64,000 bases of DNA from Arthrobacter sp. AFG7.2 (lineage in GTDB: Bacteria > Actinomycetota > Actinomycetes > Actinomycetales > Micrococcaceae). The stretch is taken from the NCBI RefSeq assembly GCF_002892835.1, contig NZ_PJMB01000008.1, forward strand, positions 62,001 to 126,000, in the 5' to 3' direction. Below the pieces are notes generated by a model that did not search any database, was not told the origin of the DNA, and was given only the letters and a program-made list of their open reading frames with translations. Of the stretch, positions 46,449 through 54,056 are shown in pieces (the first letter of the stretch is position 1; every line of letters begins with the position of its first letter). A program made the position numbers and the translations under genes.

Positions 46449-47222
46449 TCAGGTGCCGAAGCGGCGCTGCCTCCCGGCGTAATCGCGGAGGGCGCGCAGG
46501 AAGTCCACCTTGCGGAAGGCGGGCCACAGTGCCTCGCAGAAGTAGAACTCGCTGTAGGCGCTCTGCCACATCAGGAAGCCTGAGAGCCGCTGCTCTCCTG
46601 ACGTCCGGATCACCAGGTCCGGGTCGGGTTGCCCGCGGGTGTACAGGAAGCGGGAGATGTCGTCCACGCAGAGCTCGTCCGCGAGGTGTGAAATGTCCGT
46701 TCCCCTGGCCACGGCATCGTGCAGGAGTTCCCGGACTGCATCCACGATCTCGCGCCGGCCGCCGTAGCCCACGGCCACATTGACGTGGATCTTCTCCCGG
46801 ACAGGAGTGCGCGCCGTCAACTTGTTGAGCCGTTCCGCGAGGTAGTCAGGAAGAAGCTCAGGGGCTCCCATGGCGTGAACTGAGATGTTGGCGTCCTCGT
46901 CCAGCCGGTCCAGGGTGTTGGCAATGATCCCCATGAGGAGGTCCAGTTCCTCGCTGGACCTGTTCATATTGTCCGTGGACAACATGTACAGGGTGACTAC
47001 CTTGACCCCCAGCTCCTGGCACCAGCCAAGGAACTCGTGGATCTTATCGGCGCCCGCCTGGTGTCCCTGGCTGGTGGGGGCGTTGAACTGCTTCGCCCAG
47101 CGGCGGTTCCCGTCCACCATCACACCGATGTGGCGGGGAATGCGGTCGCTGGCAAGGTCCTTGAGCAGTCTGCGCTCGTAGAAGCCGTAGAGGAACCCGG
47201 GCAACTCCACGCGTTCACTCAC
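46449..47222 (-). CDS. uppS: Isoprenyl (cis-prenyl) diphosphate synthase
   Basis: Cis-prenyltransferase of 257 residues that elongates allylic diphosphates with isopentenyl diphosphate to make polyprenyl carriers. Motifs: GVMVDGNRRWAKQ (catalytic Asp), GHQAGADKIHEF, LYMLSTDNMNRSSEEL and the C-terminal PDLVIRTSGEQRLSGFLMWQSAYSEF read in parts. Next to hemolysin III it matches the position of M. tuberculosis Rv1086, which makes the short Z,E-farnesyl product rather than the full carrier, so chain length is uncertain. GTG 47222 has GGAAG upstream. Confidence 0.92.
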   Translation of the reverse strand: MSERVELPGFLYGFYERRLLKDLASDRIPRHIGVMVDGNRRWAKQFNAPTSQGHQAGADKIHEFLGWCQELGVKVVTLYMLSTDNMNRSSEELDLLMGIIANTLDRLDEDANISVHAMGAPELLPDYLAERLNKLTARTPVREKIHVNVAVGYGGRREIVDAVRELLHDAVARGTDISHLADELCVDDISRFLYTRGQPDPDLVIRTSGEQRLSGFLMWQSAYSEFYFCEALWPAFRKVDFLRALRDYAGRQRRFGT

Positions 47223-47327
47223 CTGACTTCCTTGCTGGACGTTCTTGCACATCCTAGGCTACCGCCAAGACCGCCGGGGGCTGTTGCGATGACACCGGGT
47301 AGCCGGCCGCAGATACCTACTCACAAG

Positions 47328-47349
47328 TAACTTACCAATCCGTAAGTTA
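47328..47349. promoter_or_regulatory. Palindromic operator candidate upstream of the hemolysin III gene
   Basis: TAACTTAC (47328-47335) and GTAAGTTA (47342-47349) form a perfect inverted repeat across six bases, ending 10 bases before the ATG. The shape is typical of a dimeric TetR/MarR-class site, and would also block the ribosome region if it folds in RNA. Confidence 0.55.
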
Positions 47350-47359
47350 TTCTGGAGGC

Positions 47360-48106
47360 ATGAACAGCGACACCCCGGAAGGTCCCCGGACGCCGCAGCC
47401 CAAGGACAGCACCGGCGCGGAAAGCGGCCCGGCAACGAACGCGATGGACGACGCCGCCGTCCGGCTGGCCGAGCTGCTGATGATCAAGCCCAAATGGCGG
47501 GGCTGGATCCACACCGTCACCGCGCCGCTTGCCCTCGCGGCCGGGATCATCCTGGTGGTCCTCGCCCCGACCACAGACCGTAAAGTCACGTCCGCCATCT
47601 ACGCGGCCACCGGCGTCCTGCTGTTTGGGGTCAGCGCCATCTACCACCGGGGCAACTGGTCACCCCGGGTAAAGATCATCCTCAAGCGGCTGGACCACAC
47701 CAATATCATGCTGGTGATTGCGGGCAGCTACACACCACTTGCCTGGACCCTTCTCGAGCGGCCCCAGGCAACCCTGTTGCTGTGGGTCATCTGGTCCGGC
47801 GCCATCCTCGGAGTACTGTTCCGGCTGCTGTGGACGGACGCCCCGCGCTGGCTCTACGTGCCCATCTACATTGCCCTGGGCTGCGGCGCACTCTTCTACC
47901 TGCCGCAGTTTTTCCAGGCCAGCATTCCTGCCGCGGTCCTGATCTGCGTGGGAGGCGTCCTGTACATCACCGGCGCGGTTTTCTACGCGCTCAAGAAGCC
48001 GAACTTCAGCTACCACCACTTTGGCTTCCACGAACTGTTCCATGCCTTGACTGTGGTGGCCTTCGCCGCGCACTACACCGCCATAGCCACAGCCGTCCTC
48101 AGCTGA
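47360..48106 (+). CDS. Hemolysin III family (YqfA/PAQR-like) membrane protein
   Basis: Seven-helix membrane protein of 248 residues related to the PAQR receptors; its bacterial role is uncertain, and haemolytic activity should not be assumed. A hydrophilic N-terminus of 40 residues is followed by the conserved SAIYHRGNWSPRVKIILKRLDHTNIMLVIAGSYTP block read in parts (His and Asp near helices 2-3) and by the C-terminal FHELFHALTVVAFAAHYTAI with the metal-site His residues. TGGAGG precedes the ATG. Divergent from the prenyl synthase gene. Confidence 0.92.
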   Translation: MNSDTPEGPRTPQPKDSTGAESGPATNAMDDAAVRLAELLMIKPKWRGWIHTVTAPLALAAGIILVVLAPTTDRKVTSAIYAATGVLLFGVSAIYHRGNWSPRVKIILKRLDHTNIMLVIAGSYTPLAWTLLERPQATLLLWVIWSGAILGVLFRLLWTDAPRWLYVPIYIALGCGALFYLPQFFQASIPAAVLICVGGVLYITGAVFYALKKPNFSYHHFGFHELFHALTVVAFAAHYTAIATAVLS

Positions 48107-48163
48107 TGCGGGCAGCCCCTTTCCTGGCGACGGGCCGGGGTCCGGACCAGCAAGGCCGCTGGA

Positions 48164-48508
48164 TCAGTACCGCTGGTCACCCTGCCCGGGGTCAGCGGCG
48201 CCGTCGGCCGTACCCTGGCCCTGTCCGTGGGCAGGCGCGCCCGGGGCCGCATCCGCAGCCTCCGCCGCGTCAACATCCGCCGCGGCAGCTGCCGCGATGC
48301 GGTCCTCCTCCACCTGTGCCCGGTACCGCACCCGCCGGATACGCCGCACCATGTCCACGATCAGCAGCGCGGTGGCAACCACGAAGAACGCCGTCATGAT
48401 GAAGCCCAGCAGGCCAGGTGTTACCTGATCCTCCGATATCCCTTCACGCAGCGTGGGCGTGGGCAGGGGCGTCGGAGTTGTGGCCAGGCTGAGGAGCAGA
48501 TGATGCAC
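48164..48508 (-). CDS. Small single-pass membrane protein of unknown function
   Basis: Protein of 114 residues: a short extracytoplasmic start (LLSLATTPTPLPTPTLREG), one helix (GLLGFIMTAFFVVATALLIV), a basic stretch RRIRRVRYRAQ and a cytoplasmic tail rich in Ala, Asp and Gly. This order fixes an N-out orientation. The GTG has AGAAGG eight bases upstream. It follows mca on the same strand after 97 bases, and its helix region looks like small membrane proteins found beside mca in related genomes, a recollection only. Confidence 0.75.
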   Translation of the reverse strand: MHHLLLSLATTPTPLPTPTLREGISEDQVTPGLLGFIMTAFFVVATALLIVDMVRRIRRVRYRAQVEEDRIAAAAAADVDAAEAADAAPGAPAHGQGQGTADGAADPGQGDQRY

Positions 48509-48605
48509 GGTTATAACCTTCTGTGGAGCGGGTGGCAGGGGCCGCGGACGGGGCCAGGGGAGCCTGGCCCTATCTTCTACGCGACATAGAAATTGCCGGC
48601 TGCTT

Positions 48606-49511
48606 CTATCTTAGCCCTGCGAACAGGTCCCGCTCCGGGAGCTCGGAGGGGACCCGGGAGTGGATGAGGGAGTAGTCTTCCCACGGCCAGACCCGGCGCT
48701 GCATCTCAGGGGAGACGGCGAAGAAGAACCCCAGGGGGTCCACCTGGGTCCGGTGGGCGCGGAGCGCGTCGTCGCGCACTTCGAAGAAGTCCCCGCAGTC
48801 CACCTGGGTTGTGGTGGGGTGCGTGGCGGGAGGCGGAGTGTGCCCCTCGGCGTCCGCTTCAAGCCAGGCTGCAAGCCGCTCGGCGTAGGGGGACTGAAGG
48901 CCGGCTTCCTCGAGGGCAAAATGCAGCGCGCGGAAGCGCTCCGGGCTAAAGGCCCTGTCGTAGTAAAGCTTGCTGGGTTCCCAAGGCTCCCCCGCATCGG
49001 GATAACGCGACCCGTCGCCGGCGGATTCGAAGGCTTCCACGGCCACGCGGTGCGCCATGATGTGGTCCGGATGGGGGTAGCCGCCGTTTTCGTCATAGCT
49101 GAGGATGACGTGCGGCTTGAACGACCTCACCAGCTGGACCAGGGGCGCCGCAGCGCGGTGCAGCGGCAACGTGGCGAAGGAACCGTTGGGCAGGGGAGGA
49201 AGCGGGTCCCCCTCCGGAAGGCCCGAGTCCACGAAGCCCAGCCACCGCTGGCGGACGCCCAGGATGGCGGCGGCCCGGTCCATCTCCAGTCGCCTGGCCC
49301 CGGCCATGTCCCGCTTGGGATGCGGTTCGCCCTCAACGGCGGGATTCTGGATGTCTCCCCTGGAGCCGTCCGTGCAGGTGGCCACCAGGACGTCAACGCC
49401 CGCGGCGGCGTACTTCGCCATTGTCGCAGCGCCCTTGCTGGACTCGTCGTCCGGGTGGGCGTGGACTGCCAGCAGCCGTAGCGGTGCCGGGTGTGTGCTG
49501 GGCGCTGTCAT
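48606..49511 (-). CDS. mca: Mycothiol S-conjugate amidase
   Basis: Zinc amidase that cleaves mycothiol conjugates of toxins into a mercapturic acid and GlcN-Ins, a detoxification step found only in mycothiol-making actinobacteria. The 301 residues belong to the LmbE/MshB family: VHAHPDDESSKGAATMA with the zinc His-Asp-Asp, TCTDGSRGDIQNP, and YPHPDHIMAHRVAVEAFE with the third zinc His. Length and the C-terminal VDPLGFFFAVSPEMQRRVWPWEDY support Mca over MshB. AAGGAG lies ten bases before the ATG. It is divergent from DUF4307. Confidence 0.93.
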   Translation of the reverse strand: MTAPSTHPAPLRLLAVHAHPDDESSKGAATMAKYAAAGVDVLVATCTDGSRGDIQNPAVEGEPHPKRDMAGARRLEMDRAAAILGVRQRWLGFVDSGLPEGDPLPPLPNGSFATLPLHRAAAPLVQLVRSFKPHVILSYDENGGYPHPDHIMAHRVAVEAFESAGDGSRYPDAGEPWEPSKLYYDRAFSPERFRALHFALEEAGLQSPYAERLAAWLEADAEGHTPPPATHPTTTQVDCGDFFEVRDDALRAHRTQVDPLGFFFAVSPEMQRRVWPWEDYSLIHSRVPSELPERDLFAGLR

Positions 49512-49622
49512 CGAAGGACGGCTCCTTATTCTTTTTCTGCTGCCTGTGGCCGCTGAACGGATCGCTTGGGCGGGGCGGGCGCGTACCAGGGGCTGCTAAC
49601 AAGCCGCCGCCGAAAAGGGCAC

Positions 49623-49628
49623 TAAACT
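49623..49628 (+). promoter_or_regulatory. Leaderless -10 element of the DUF4307 gene
   Basis: TAAACT stands six bases before the GTG at 49635. Confidence 0.5.
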
Positions 49629-49634
49629 GTTCAG

Positions 49635-50087
49635 GTGACTTCCCCGGACCAGCCGGCCCAACCCGCGCCCGCAGACACTAGCCTAGCCAATCGTTATGGC
49701 GCTCAAAAGCGCAGGCTTACGCCAGGAGCCAAACGCATCATTGGCGGTGCTGCCCTGGCCGCAGGAATCGGATTCCTGGCTTGGGTTTCCACGTCCCAGT
49801 CCCTGTCCGACGTGTCGTTCAAGGACGTGGGATACAGCACCACTGACGCCACGCTGGCCGAGGTGGACTTCCAGGTCACCCGCGAGCCGGGAACAGCAGT
49901 CAAGTGTGCCGTCAAGGCGCTCGATTCCAAGTTCGCGGTGGTGGGATGGAAGGTTGTGGACATTCCCCCGGCAGAGGCAGACGGAACAGCCGACGGCGGC
50001 CGCACAGTTGCGCAGCGGGTGGCGGTGCGCACCGAATCACTGTCCGTCTCCGGCGTGGTGGACAGCTGTTGGGCTGACGACGCCTAA
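49635..50087 (+). CDS. DUF4307 family membrane protein
   Basis: Actinobacterial protein of 150 residues, function unknown, nearly always found between mca and greA. A cytoplasmic N-terminus (about 35 residues, with LANRYGAQKR) leads to one helix (IIGGAALAAGIGFLAWV), then a beta-rich extracytoplasmic part with two Cys (VKCAVKALD and DSCWADD) that could pair. The proximity to mca suggests a redox or envelope link, but that is inference. Confidence 0.87.
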   Translation: MTSPDQPAQPAPADTSLANRYGAQKRRLTPGAKRIIGGAALAAGIGFLAWVSTSQSLSDVSFKDVGYSTTDATLAEVDFQVTREPGTAVKCAVKALDSKFAVVGWKVVDIPPAEADGTADGGRTVAQRVAVRTESLSVSGVVDSCWADDA

Positions 50088-50129
50088 GACGAAGCAGGGG
50101 CGGAGCATGTGATGTGCGCCCCTTCCTTG

Positions 50130-50159
50130 TTGGGTTAACTCCAAGGGATTGACTACAAT
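50130..50159 (+). promoter_or_regulatory. Promoter of greA and its leader RNA
   Basis: TTGGGT (50130-50135) and TACAAT (50154-50159) are spaced by 18 bases. Transcription would begin near 50166, just before the leader hairpin and about 90 bases ahead of greA. Confidence 0.55.
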
Positions 50160-50173
50160 GGAGCAATACCTTT

Positions 50174-50225
50174 ACCCCGCTGAGCTGGTTACTGTTCCAC
50201 AAGTGGCCACCGTGGCGGGGTCTTT
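50174..50225 (+). ncRNA. Terminator-like leader RNA hairpin ahead of greA
   Basis: ACCCCGC (50174-50180) pairs with GCGGGGT (50215-50221); inside a 5-by-5 internal loop, TGGTTACT (50186-50193) pairs with AGTGGCCA (50202-50209) with two G-U pairs, around an 8-base loop. CTTTT follows. This has the form of an intrinsic terminator within the greA leader and could end transcription early as an attenuator or small RNA. Confidence 0.5.
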
Positions 50226-50254
50226 TGCATGTAGGACCACCAGAGGAGAAGTCC

Positions 50255-50749
50255 GTGTCTACCACCAACAGCGCAGCTGCAGCCTGGCTCACCCAGGAAG
50301 CTTTTGACCGCCTGAAGGCAGAGCTGGACCACCTTTCCGGCGCTGGCCGGGCAGAGATCGTCCAGAAGATTGAAGCAGCCCGGCAAGAGGGGGACCTCAA
50401 GGAGAACGGCGGCTACCACGCAGCCAAGGAAGAGCAGGGCAAGATTGAAGCCCGCATCCGCCAGCTGACTGCACTGCTCCGTGACGCCCACGTAGGCGAG
50501 GCTCCGGCAGACGACGGAATCGTGGAGCCCGGCATGCTCGTCGTGGCCAGGATCGCCGGCGATGAAGAGACATTCCTGCTCGGTTCCCGTGAAATTGCCG
50601 GTGACTCAGACCTGGATGTCTTCAGCGAGAAGTCGCCCCTGGGCGCGGCCATTCTTGGGCACAAGGAGGGCGACACCCTGAGCTATGTGGCTCCCAACGG
50701 CAAGGACATCACGGTGGAGATCCTCTCCGCCAAGCCGTACGCAGCCTAG
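50255..50749 (+). CDS. greA: Transcription elongation factor GreA
   Basis: GreA binds the RNA polymerase secondary channel and stimulates cleavage of backtracked RNA. The 164-residue protein has the N-terminal coiled coil (about 10-80) with LTQEAFDRLKAELDHL, ARQEGDLKENGGYHAAKEEQ and the tip acidic residues Asp and Glu in GDLKENG, then the FKBP-like C-domain (SPLGAAILGHKEGDTLSYVAPNG). GTG 50255 follows AGAGGAGA; an ATG 30 bases earlier has no ribosome site and lies by the leader hairpin. A bidirectional terminator follows. Confidence 0.96.
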   Translation: MSTTNSAAAAWLTQEAFDRLKAELDHLSGAGRAEIVQKIEAARQEGDLKENGGYHAAKEEQGKIEARIRQLTALLRDAHVGEAPADDGIVEPGMLVVARIAGDEETFLLGSREIAGDSDLDVFSEKSPLGAAILGHKEGDTLSYVAPNGKDITVEILSAKPYAA

Positions 50750-50760
50750 CCCCAGAGACA

Positions 50761-50798
50761 AAAACGCCGGCCGCCCCGAAAGGGGCGGCCGGCGTTTT
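50761..50798. terminator. Bidirectional terminator, greA / rhomboid
   Basis: AAAACGCCGGCCGCCCC (50761-50777) pairs perfectly with 50782-50798 around a GAAA tetraloop, giving T runs on both strands between the two converging genes. Confidence 0.9.
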
Positions 50799-50801
50799 CC
50801 G

Positions 50802-51434
50802 TTAAGCGCCCGGTACCCGCAGCGCCGGACCGGTGACCGGGCGGTGCCGGAGCAGCATGGCTGCCACCACTCCCCCGGCCGCACCGCCCAGATGGGCCTG
50901 CCAGGAGATGTAGCCTGCCCCGATGGGCAGGACACCCAGCAGGATGCTCCCGTACCCCATGAACAGGACAACAGCCAGGAGAATCTGGCGCCAGCTCCGG
51001 TTGAGGAATCCCCGGACCAGAAGAAAGGAAAACAGCCCGAAAACCAGGCCCGAGGCACCTACTGTGACGCCGCCGTCGCCAATCAGCCAGACCGTGAGGC
51101 CGGAACCCAGCCAGCTGAAGGCCAGTGCTGTCAGGAATACCCTCACCCCTGAGAGGAACACCAGGAAGCCGAAGATGATCAGCGGCAGGCTGTTGGACAG
51201 CAAATGGTTCAGGTTCGCGTGCAGGAGCGGGAAGGTGAAGATGTCCAGCAGCCCGTCTGCGCTTCTGGGCCGGAGCCCGAACGTGGCGTTGAGGGAACGC
51301 AGCATCACCATGTTGAACAGTTCGATGACAAAGAGCAGGACCACAAAGGTGCCCAGCACCAGCAGGCCGCCCTTCGCACGGGCAGCCACGGTGCGGCGCT
51401 GCCCGAAGCTGCCCTTTCCCGTCAGTCCCGCCAT
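50802..51434 (-). CDS. Rhomboid family intramembrane serine protease
   Basis: Six-helix membrane protease of 210 residues cutting substrates within the bilayer. The catalytic Ser is in TVGASGLVFGLF and the catalytic His in SWQAHLGGAAGGVV; the HANLNHLLSNSL loop carries the oxyanion His and Asn. A 20-residue cytoplasmic start precedes the first helix. It lies 9 bases after ilvA on the same strand, so it is probably the last gene of the AI-2E permease, ilvA, rhomboid unit. Substrate unknown. Confidence 0.92.
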   Translation of the reverse strand: MAGLTGKGSFGQRRTVAARAKGGLLVLGTFVVLLFVIELFNMVMLRSLNATFGLRPRSADGLLDIFTFPLLHANLNHLLSNSLPLIIFGFLVFLSGVRVFLTALAFSWLGSGLTVWLIGDGGVTVGASGLVFGLFSFLLVRGFLNRSWRQILLAVVLFMGYGSILLGVLPIGAGYISWQAHLGGAAGGVVAAMLLRHRPVTGPALRVPGA

Positions 51435-51443
51435 CGGGGCGTC

Positions 51444-52682
51444 CTAATGCACCACGATGGGCTGGAAGCCCTCGGCCCGCAGGGCGCTGAGTACCTGCTC
51501 GCCGTGCTCGTGGCCTTTAGTTTCCAGGTTCACGGTGATGGACACATCGCCCATGCTGATGGAGCCGCCCACGCGGGTGTGGTCCAGGCCGGTGACATTG
51601 GCATCGTTTTCCGCGATGATCCTGGCGATGGTGGCCAGCGAGCCGGGGCGGTCATCGAGCATCATGCGGACCGTCATGTAGCGCCCAGCAGCGGAGAGGC
51701 CCCGCTGGATGACCTTGAGCATGAGCATGGGGTCGATGTTGCCGCCGGAAAGGACCACCACCGTGGTTCCCGGATTTTCGATCTTGCCGTCCATCAGTGC
51801 TGCCACACCCACAGCGCCGGCCGGTTCCACCACCATCTTGGCCCGCTCCAGCAGGAAGATCAGCGCACGGGCCAATGAGTCCTCACTGACGGTGACCACG
51901 TCATCCACCAGCTCGCGGATGATGCTGAACGGGAGCTGCCCGGGGCGGCCGACGGCGATGCCGTCCGCCATGGTGGACACCTTCTTGAGGGGCACCAGCG
52001 CGTCAGCCGCGAGGGAAGGAGGGTATGCGGCAGCGTTCTCGGCCTGGACCCCGATGATGCGGATGTTCCGCCCAAGCTCCTTAGCCCGTGCCTTGATGGC
52101 GACGGCGACCCCCGCCAGGAGTCCCCCGCCGCCAACACCCATCAAAATGGTGTCAACGGTGGGGACCTGTTCCAGGATTTCAAGGCCCAGGGTCCCTTGG
52201 CCCGCCACGACATCTACGTTGTCAAAGGGGTGGACAAAGACGGTTCCGGTCTCGTTGCTGTACCGCTGGGCCTCGGCGAGCGCCTCATCGACATTGTGGC
52301 CGTGAAGGATGACCTCGGCACCATGGCTGCGGGTGGCAGCCAGCTTGGGAAGCGCGACCCCCAGCGGCATGTAGATCCGGGCTTTGATGCCCAGGCTCTT
52401 GGCGGCCACGGCTACGCCCTGGGCGTGGTTGCCTGCAGAGGCTGCCACCACCCCGCGCTTTTTCTCCTCCGGGGAGAGCCTCGCCATGCGCACGTAGGCA
52501 CCCCGGACCTTGAAGGATCCTGCCCGCTGGAGGTTTTCGCACTTGAAGTAGACATCCCCGCCCACCATCCTCCCGAGGGCACGGGACGACTCCACCGGGG
52601 TACGCGCAATAATCCCGTCGAGCAGCTTCTGCGCCTCCAGGACATCGTCCAGCGTGACCGGAAGGGTTTCAAGGATGTTCAC
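51444..52682 (-). CDS. ilvA: Threonine ammonia-lyase (threonine dehydratase)
   Basis: PLP enzyme converting threonine to 2-oxobutanoate, first step towards isoleucine. The 412 residues carry the PLP Lys58 in GSFKVRGAYVRM, the phosphate-binding VGGGGLLAGVA loop and AASAGNHAQGVA. The C-terminal 85 residues are one ACT-like domain (MTVRMMLDDRPGSLATIA, then DVSITVNLETKGHEH). The single short regulatory domain is that of the catabolic-like 400-residue group rather than the 500-residue E. coli IlvA. GTG start with GAGGAGA seven bases upstream, 3 bases after the permease stop. Confidence 0.92.
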   Translation of the reverse strand: MNILETLPVTLDDVLEAQKLLDGIIARTPVESSRALGRMVGGDVYFKCENLQRAGSFKVRGAYVRMARLSPEEKKRGVVAASAGNHAQGVAVAAKSLGIKARIYMPLGVALPKLAATRSHGAEVILHGHNVDEALAEAQRYSNETGTVFVHPFDNVDVVAGQGTLGLEILEQVPTVDTILMGVGGGGLLAGVAVAIKARAKELGRNIRIIGVQAENAAAYPPSLAADALVPLKKVSTMADGIAVGRPGQLPFSIIRELVDDVVTVSEDSLARALIFLLERAKMVVEPAGAVGVAALMDGKIENPGTTVVVLSGGNIDPMLMLKVIQRGLSAAGRYMTVRMMLDDRPGSLATIARIIAENDANVTGLDHTRVGGSISMGDVSITVNLETKGHEHGEQVLSALRAEGFQPIVVH

Positions 52683-52685
52683 GGA

Positions 52686-54017
52686 CTATTCTCCTCTGGA
52701 TTCGGCCCCCGCGCCCGGTTCCACGGAGGGAGGGGCAGCAGGATGTTCTGCGTTTGTGCCGGCGGCGGCGCCCTTGCCGCGTTTGAGTGCTGCCGGCGGC
52801 GGAGCGTCCTGGATGGTGTTGTCCGATCCGGCGCCCGCCGTCATGGGCGCTCCGGCGAATGCCGGCACTTGTTCATGTTCCCACGTTCTGGCGGCGATGT
52901 AGCGAATGGCCGAGTTTGCGACGGCGAGGATGGGCACCGAGAACAGGGCGCCCGGGATACCGGCGAGGTAGGATCCCGCCGCCACGGACAGGATCACCGC
53001 CACCGGGTGCAGGGCCACGGCCTTGCCCATGATCAAGGGTTGCAGGATGTGGCTCTCCAGCTGCTGGACGAGCAGCACGATGCCCAGCATGATCAAGGCG
53101 TTGATGGGTCCGTTGGCCACCAGCGCGAGCAGAACGGCGATAGCGCCGGTCACGAGGGCTCCGACAATCGGAATGAACGAACCGATGAACACGAGCACGC
53201 TCAGTGGCAGCGCCAGCGGTACGCCAATGATGGCGGCTCCCGCGCCGATGCCCACCGCGTCCACAAAGGCCACGAACATCTGGATGCGGGCGTAGCTGAC
53301 CATGGATGTCCAGCCCTTGCGCCCGGCGCCGAACGCCGCGGCCCGTGCCTTCCTGGGGAGCAGCCGGACCAGGAAGACCCAGATGCGGTCGCCCTCCAGC
53401 AGGAAGAAGATGAGGATAAACAGCGCAAGGATCAGCCCGGCGGCAAAGTGTCCGGCTGTGCTGCCGAAGGACAGTGCCCCGCTGACAATGCTGCTGGTGT
53501 TGTTCTGGAGGGCAGTGGTGGCGTCCTGCAGGTACTGGTCCATCTGGGCCGCGGTCAGGTGGAGCGGCCCGTCGGACAGCCAGCCCTGGATCTGCTTGAC
53601 TCCTGCGAGGGCCTCCGACCAGAGTTCCCCGAATCCTGAAACCAGTTGGCGCCCAACCAGGGCCAGTGATCCGCCGATCAGGCCGATAAAGCCCACAACG
53701 GTCACGGCAACGGCGGCTCCGGGCGGCAGCCTGTGGCCTTTGAGCCACCGCACCACCGGACTGAGGAGTCCGGCCAGCAGGGCAGCCACCATCACCGGGA
53801 TGATGAGGAAGCTGATGCGGCTCAGCAGCCAAACCAGCGCTCCGCCCACCAGGAGGATGAGTCCCACCCGCCAGGCCCAGGATGCTGCTATCCGCACACC
53901 GTAGGGTATGTCGCGGTCCAGTTCACGGTCAGCGAGGACCCGTAAGGGCTGGCTGGAGGCCGGCAGTTGCTGGGCCGGAGTAGGGCGGGAGGTAGCGGCA
54001 TCCTCTGCTGGCGTCAT
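52686..54017 (-). CDS. AI-2E family (PerM-like) transporter
   Basis: Eight-helix membrane transporter of 443 residues. Family members are reported as autoinducer-2 exporters or Na+/H+ antiporters, so the substrate is open. It has an extracytoplasmic-like long loop between helices 3 and 4 (SGFGELWSEALAGVKQIQGW and on) and the conserved FIGSFIPIVGALVTGAIAVLLAL and LVQQLESHILQPLIMGKAVALHP segments read in parts. A charged, Pro/Ala-rich tail follows. ATG 54017 has AAGGAT upstream; a GTG five codons earlier is less likely. First gene of the unit with ilvA and rhomboid. Confidence 0.88.
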   Translation of the reverse strand: MTPAEDAATSRPTPAQQLPASSQPLRVLADRELDRDIPYGVRIAASWAWRVGLILLVGGALVWLLSRISFLIIPVMVAALLAGLLSPVVRWLKGHRLPPGAAVAVTVVGFIGLIGGSLALVGRQLVSGFGELWSEALAGVKQIQGWLSDGPLHLTAAQMDQYLQDATTALQNNTSSIVSGALSFGSTAGHFAAGLILALFILIFFLLEGDRIWVFLVRLLPRKARAAAFGAGRKGWTSMVSYARIQMFVAFVDAVGIGAGAAIIGVPLALPLSVLVFIGSFIPIVGALVTGAIAVLLALVANGPINALIMLGIVLLVQQLESHILQPLIMGKAVALHPVAVILSVAAGSYLAGIPGALFSVPILAVANSAIRYIAARTWEHEQVPAFAGAPMTAGAGSDNTIQDAPPPAALKRGKGAAAGTNAEHPAAPPSVEPGAGAESRGE

Positions 54018-54056
54018 AGGTTCATCCTTCACCAGCGGACGCCTATTCGGAAACCG

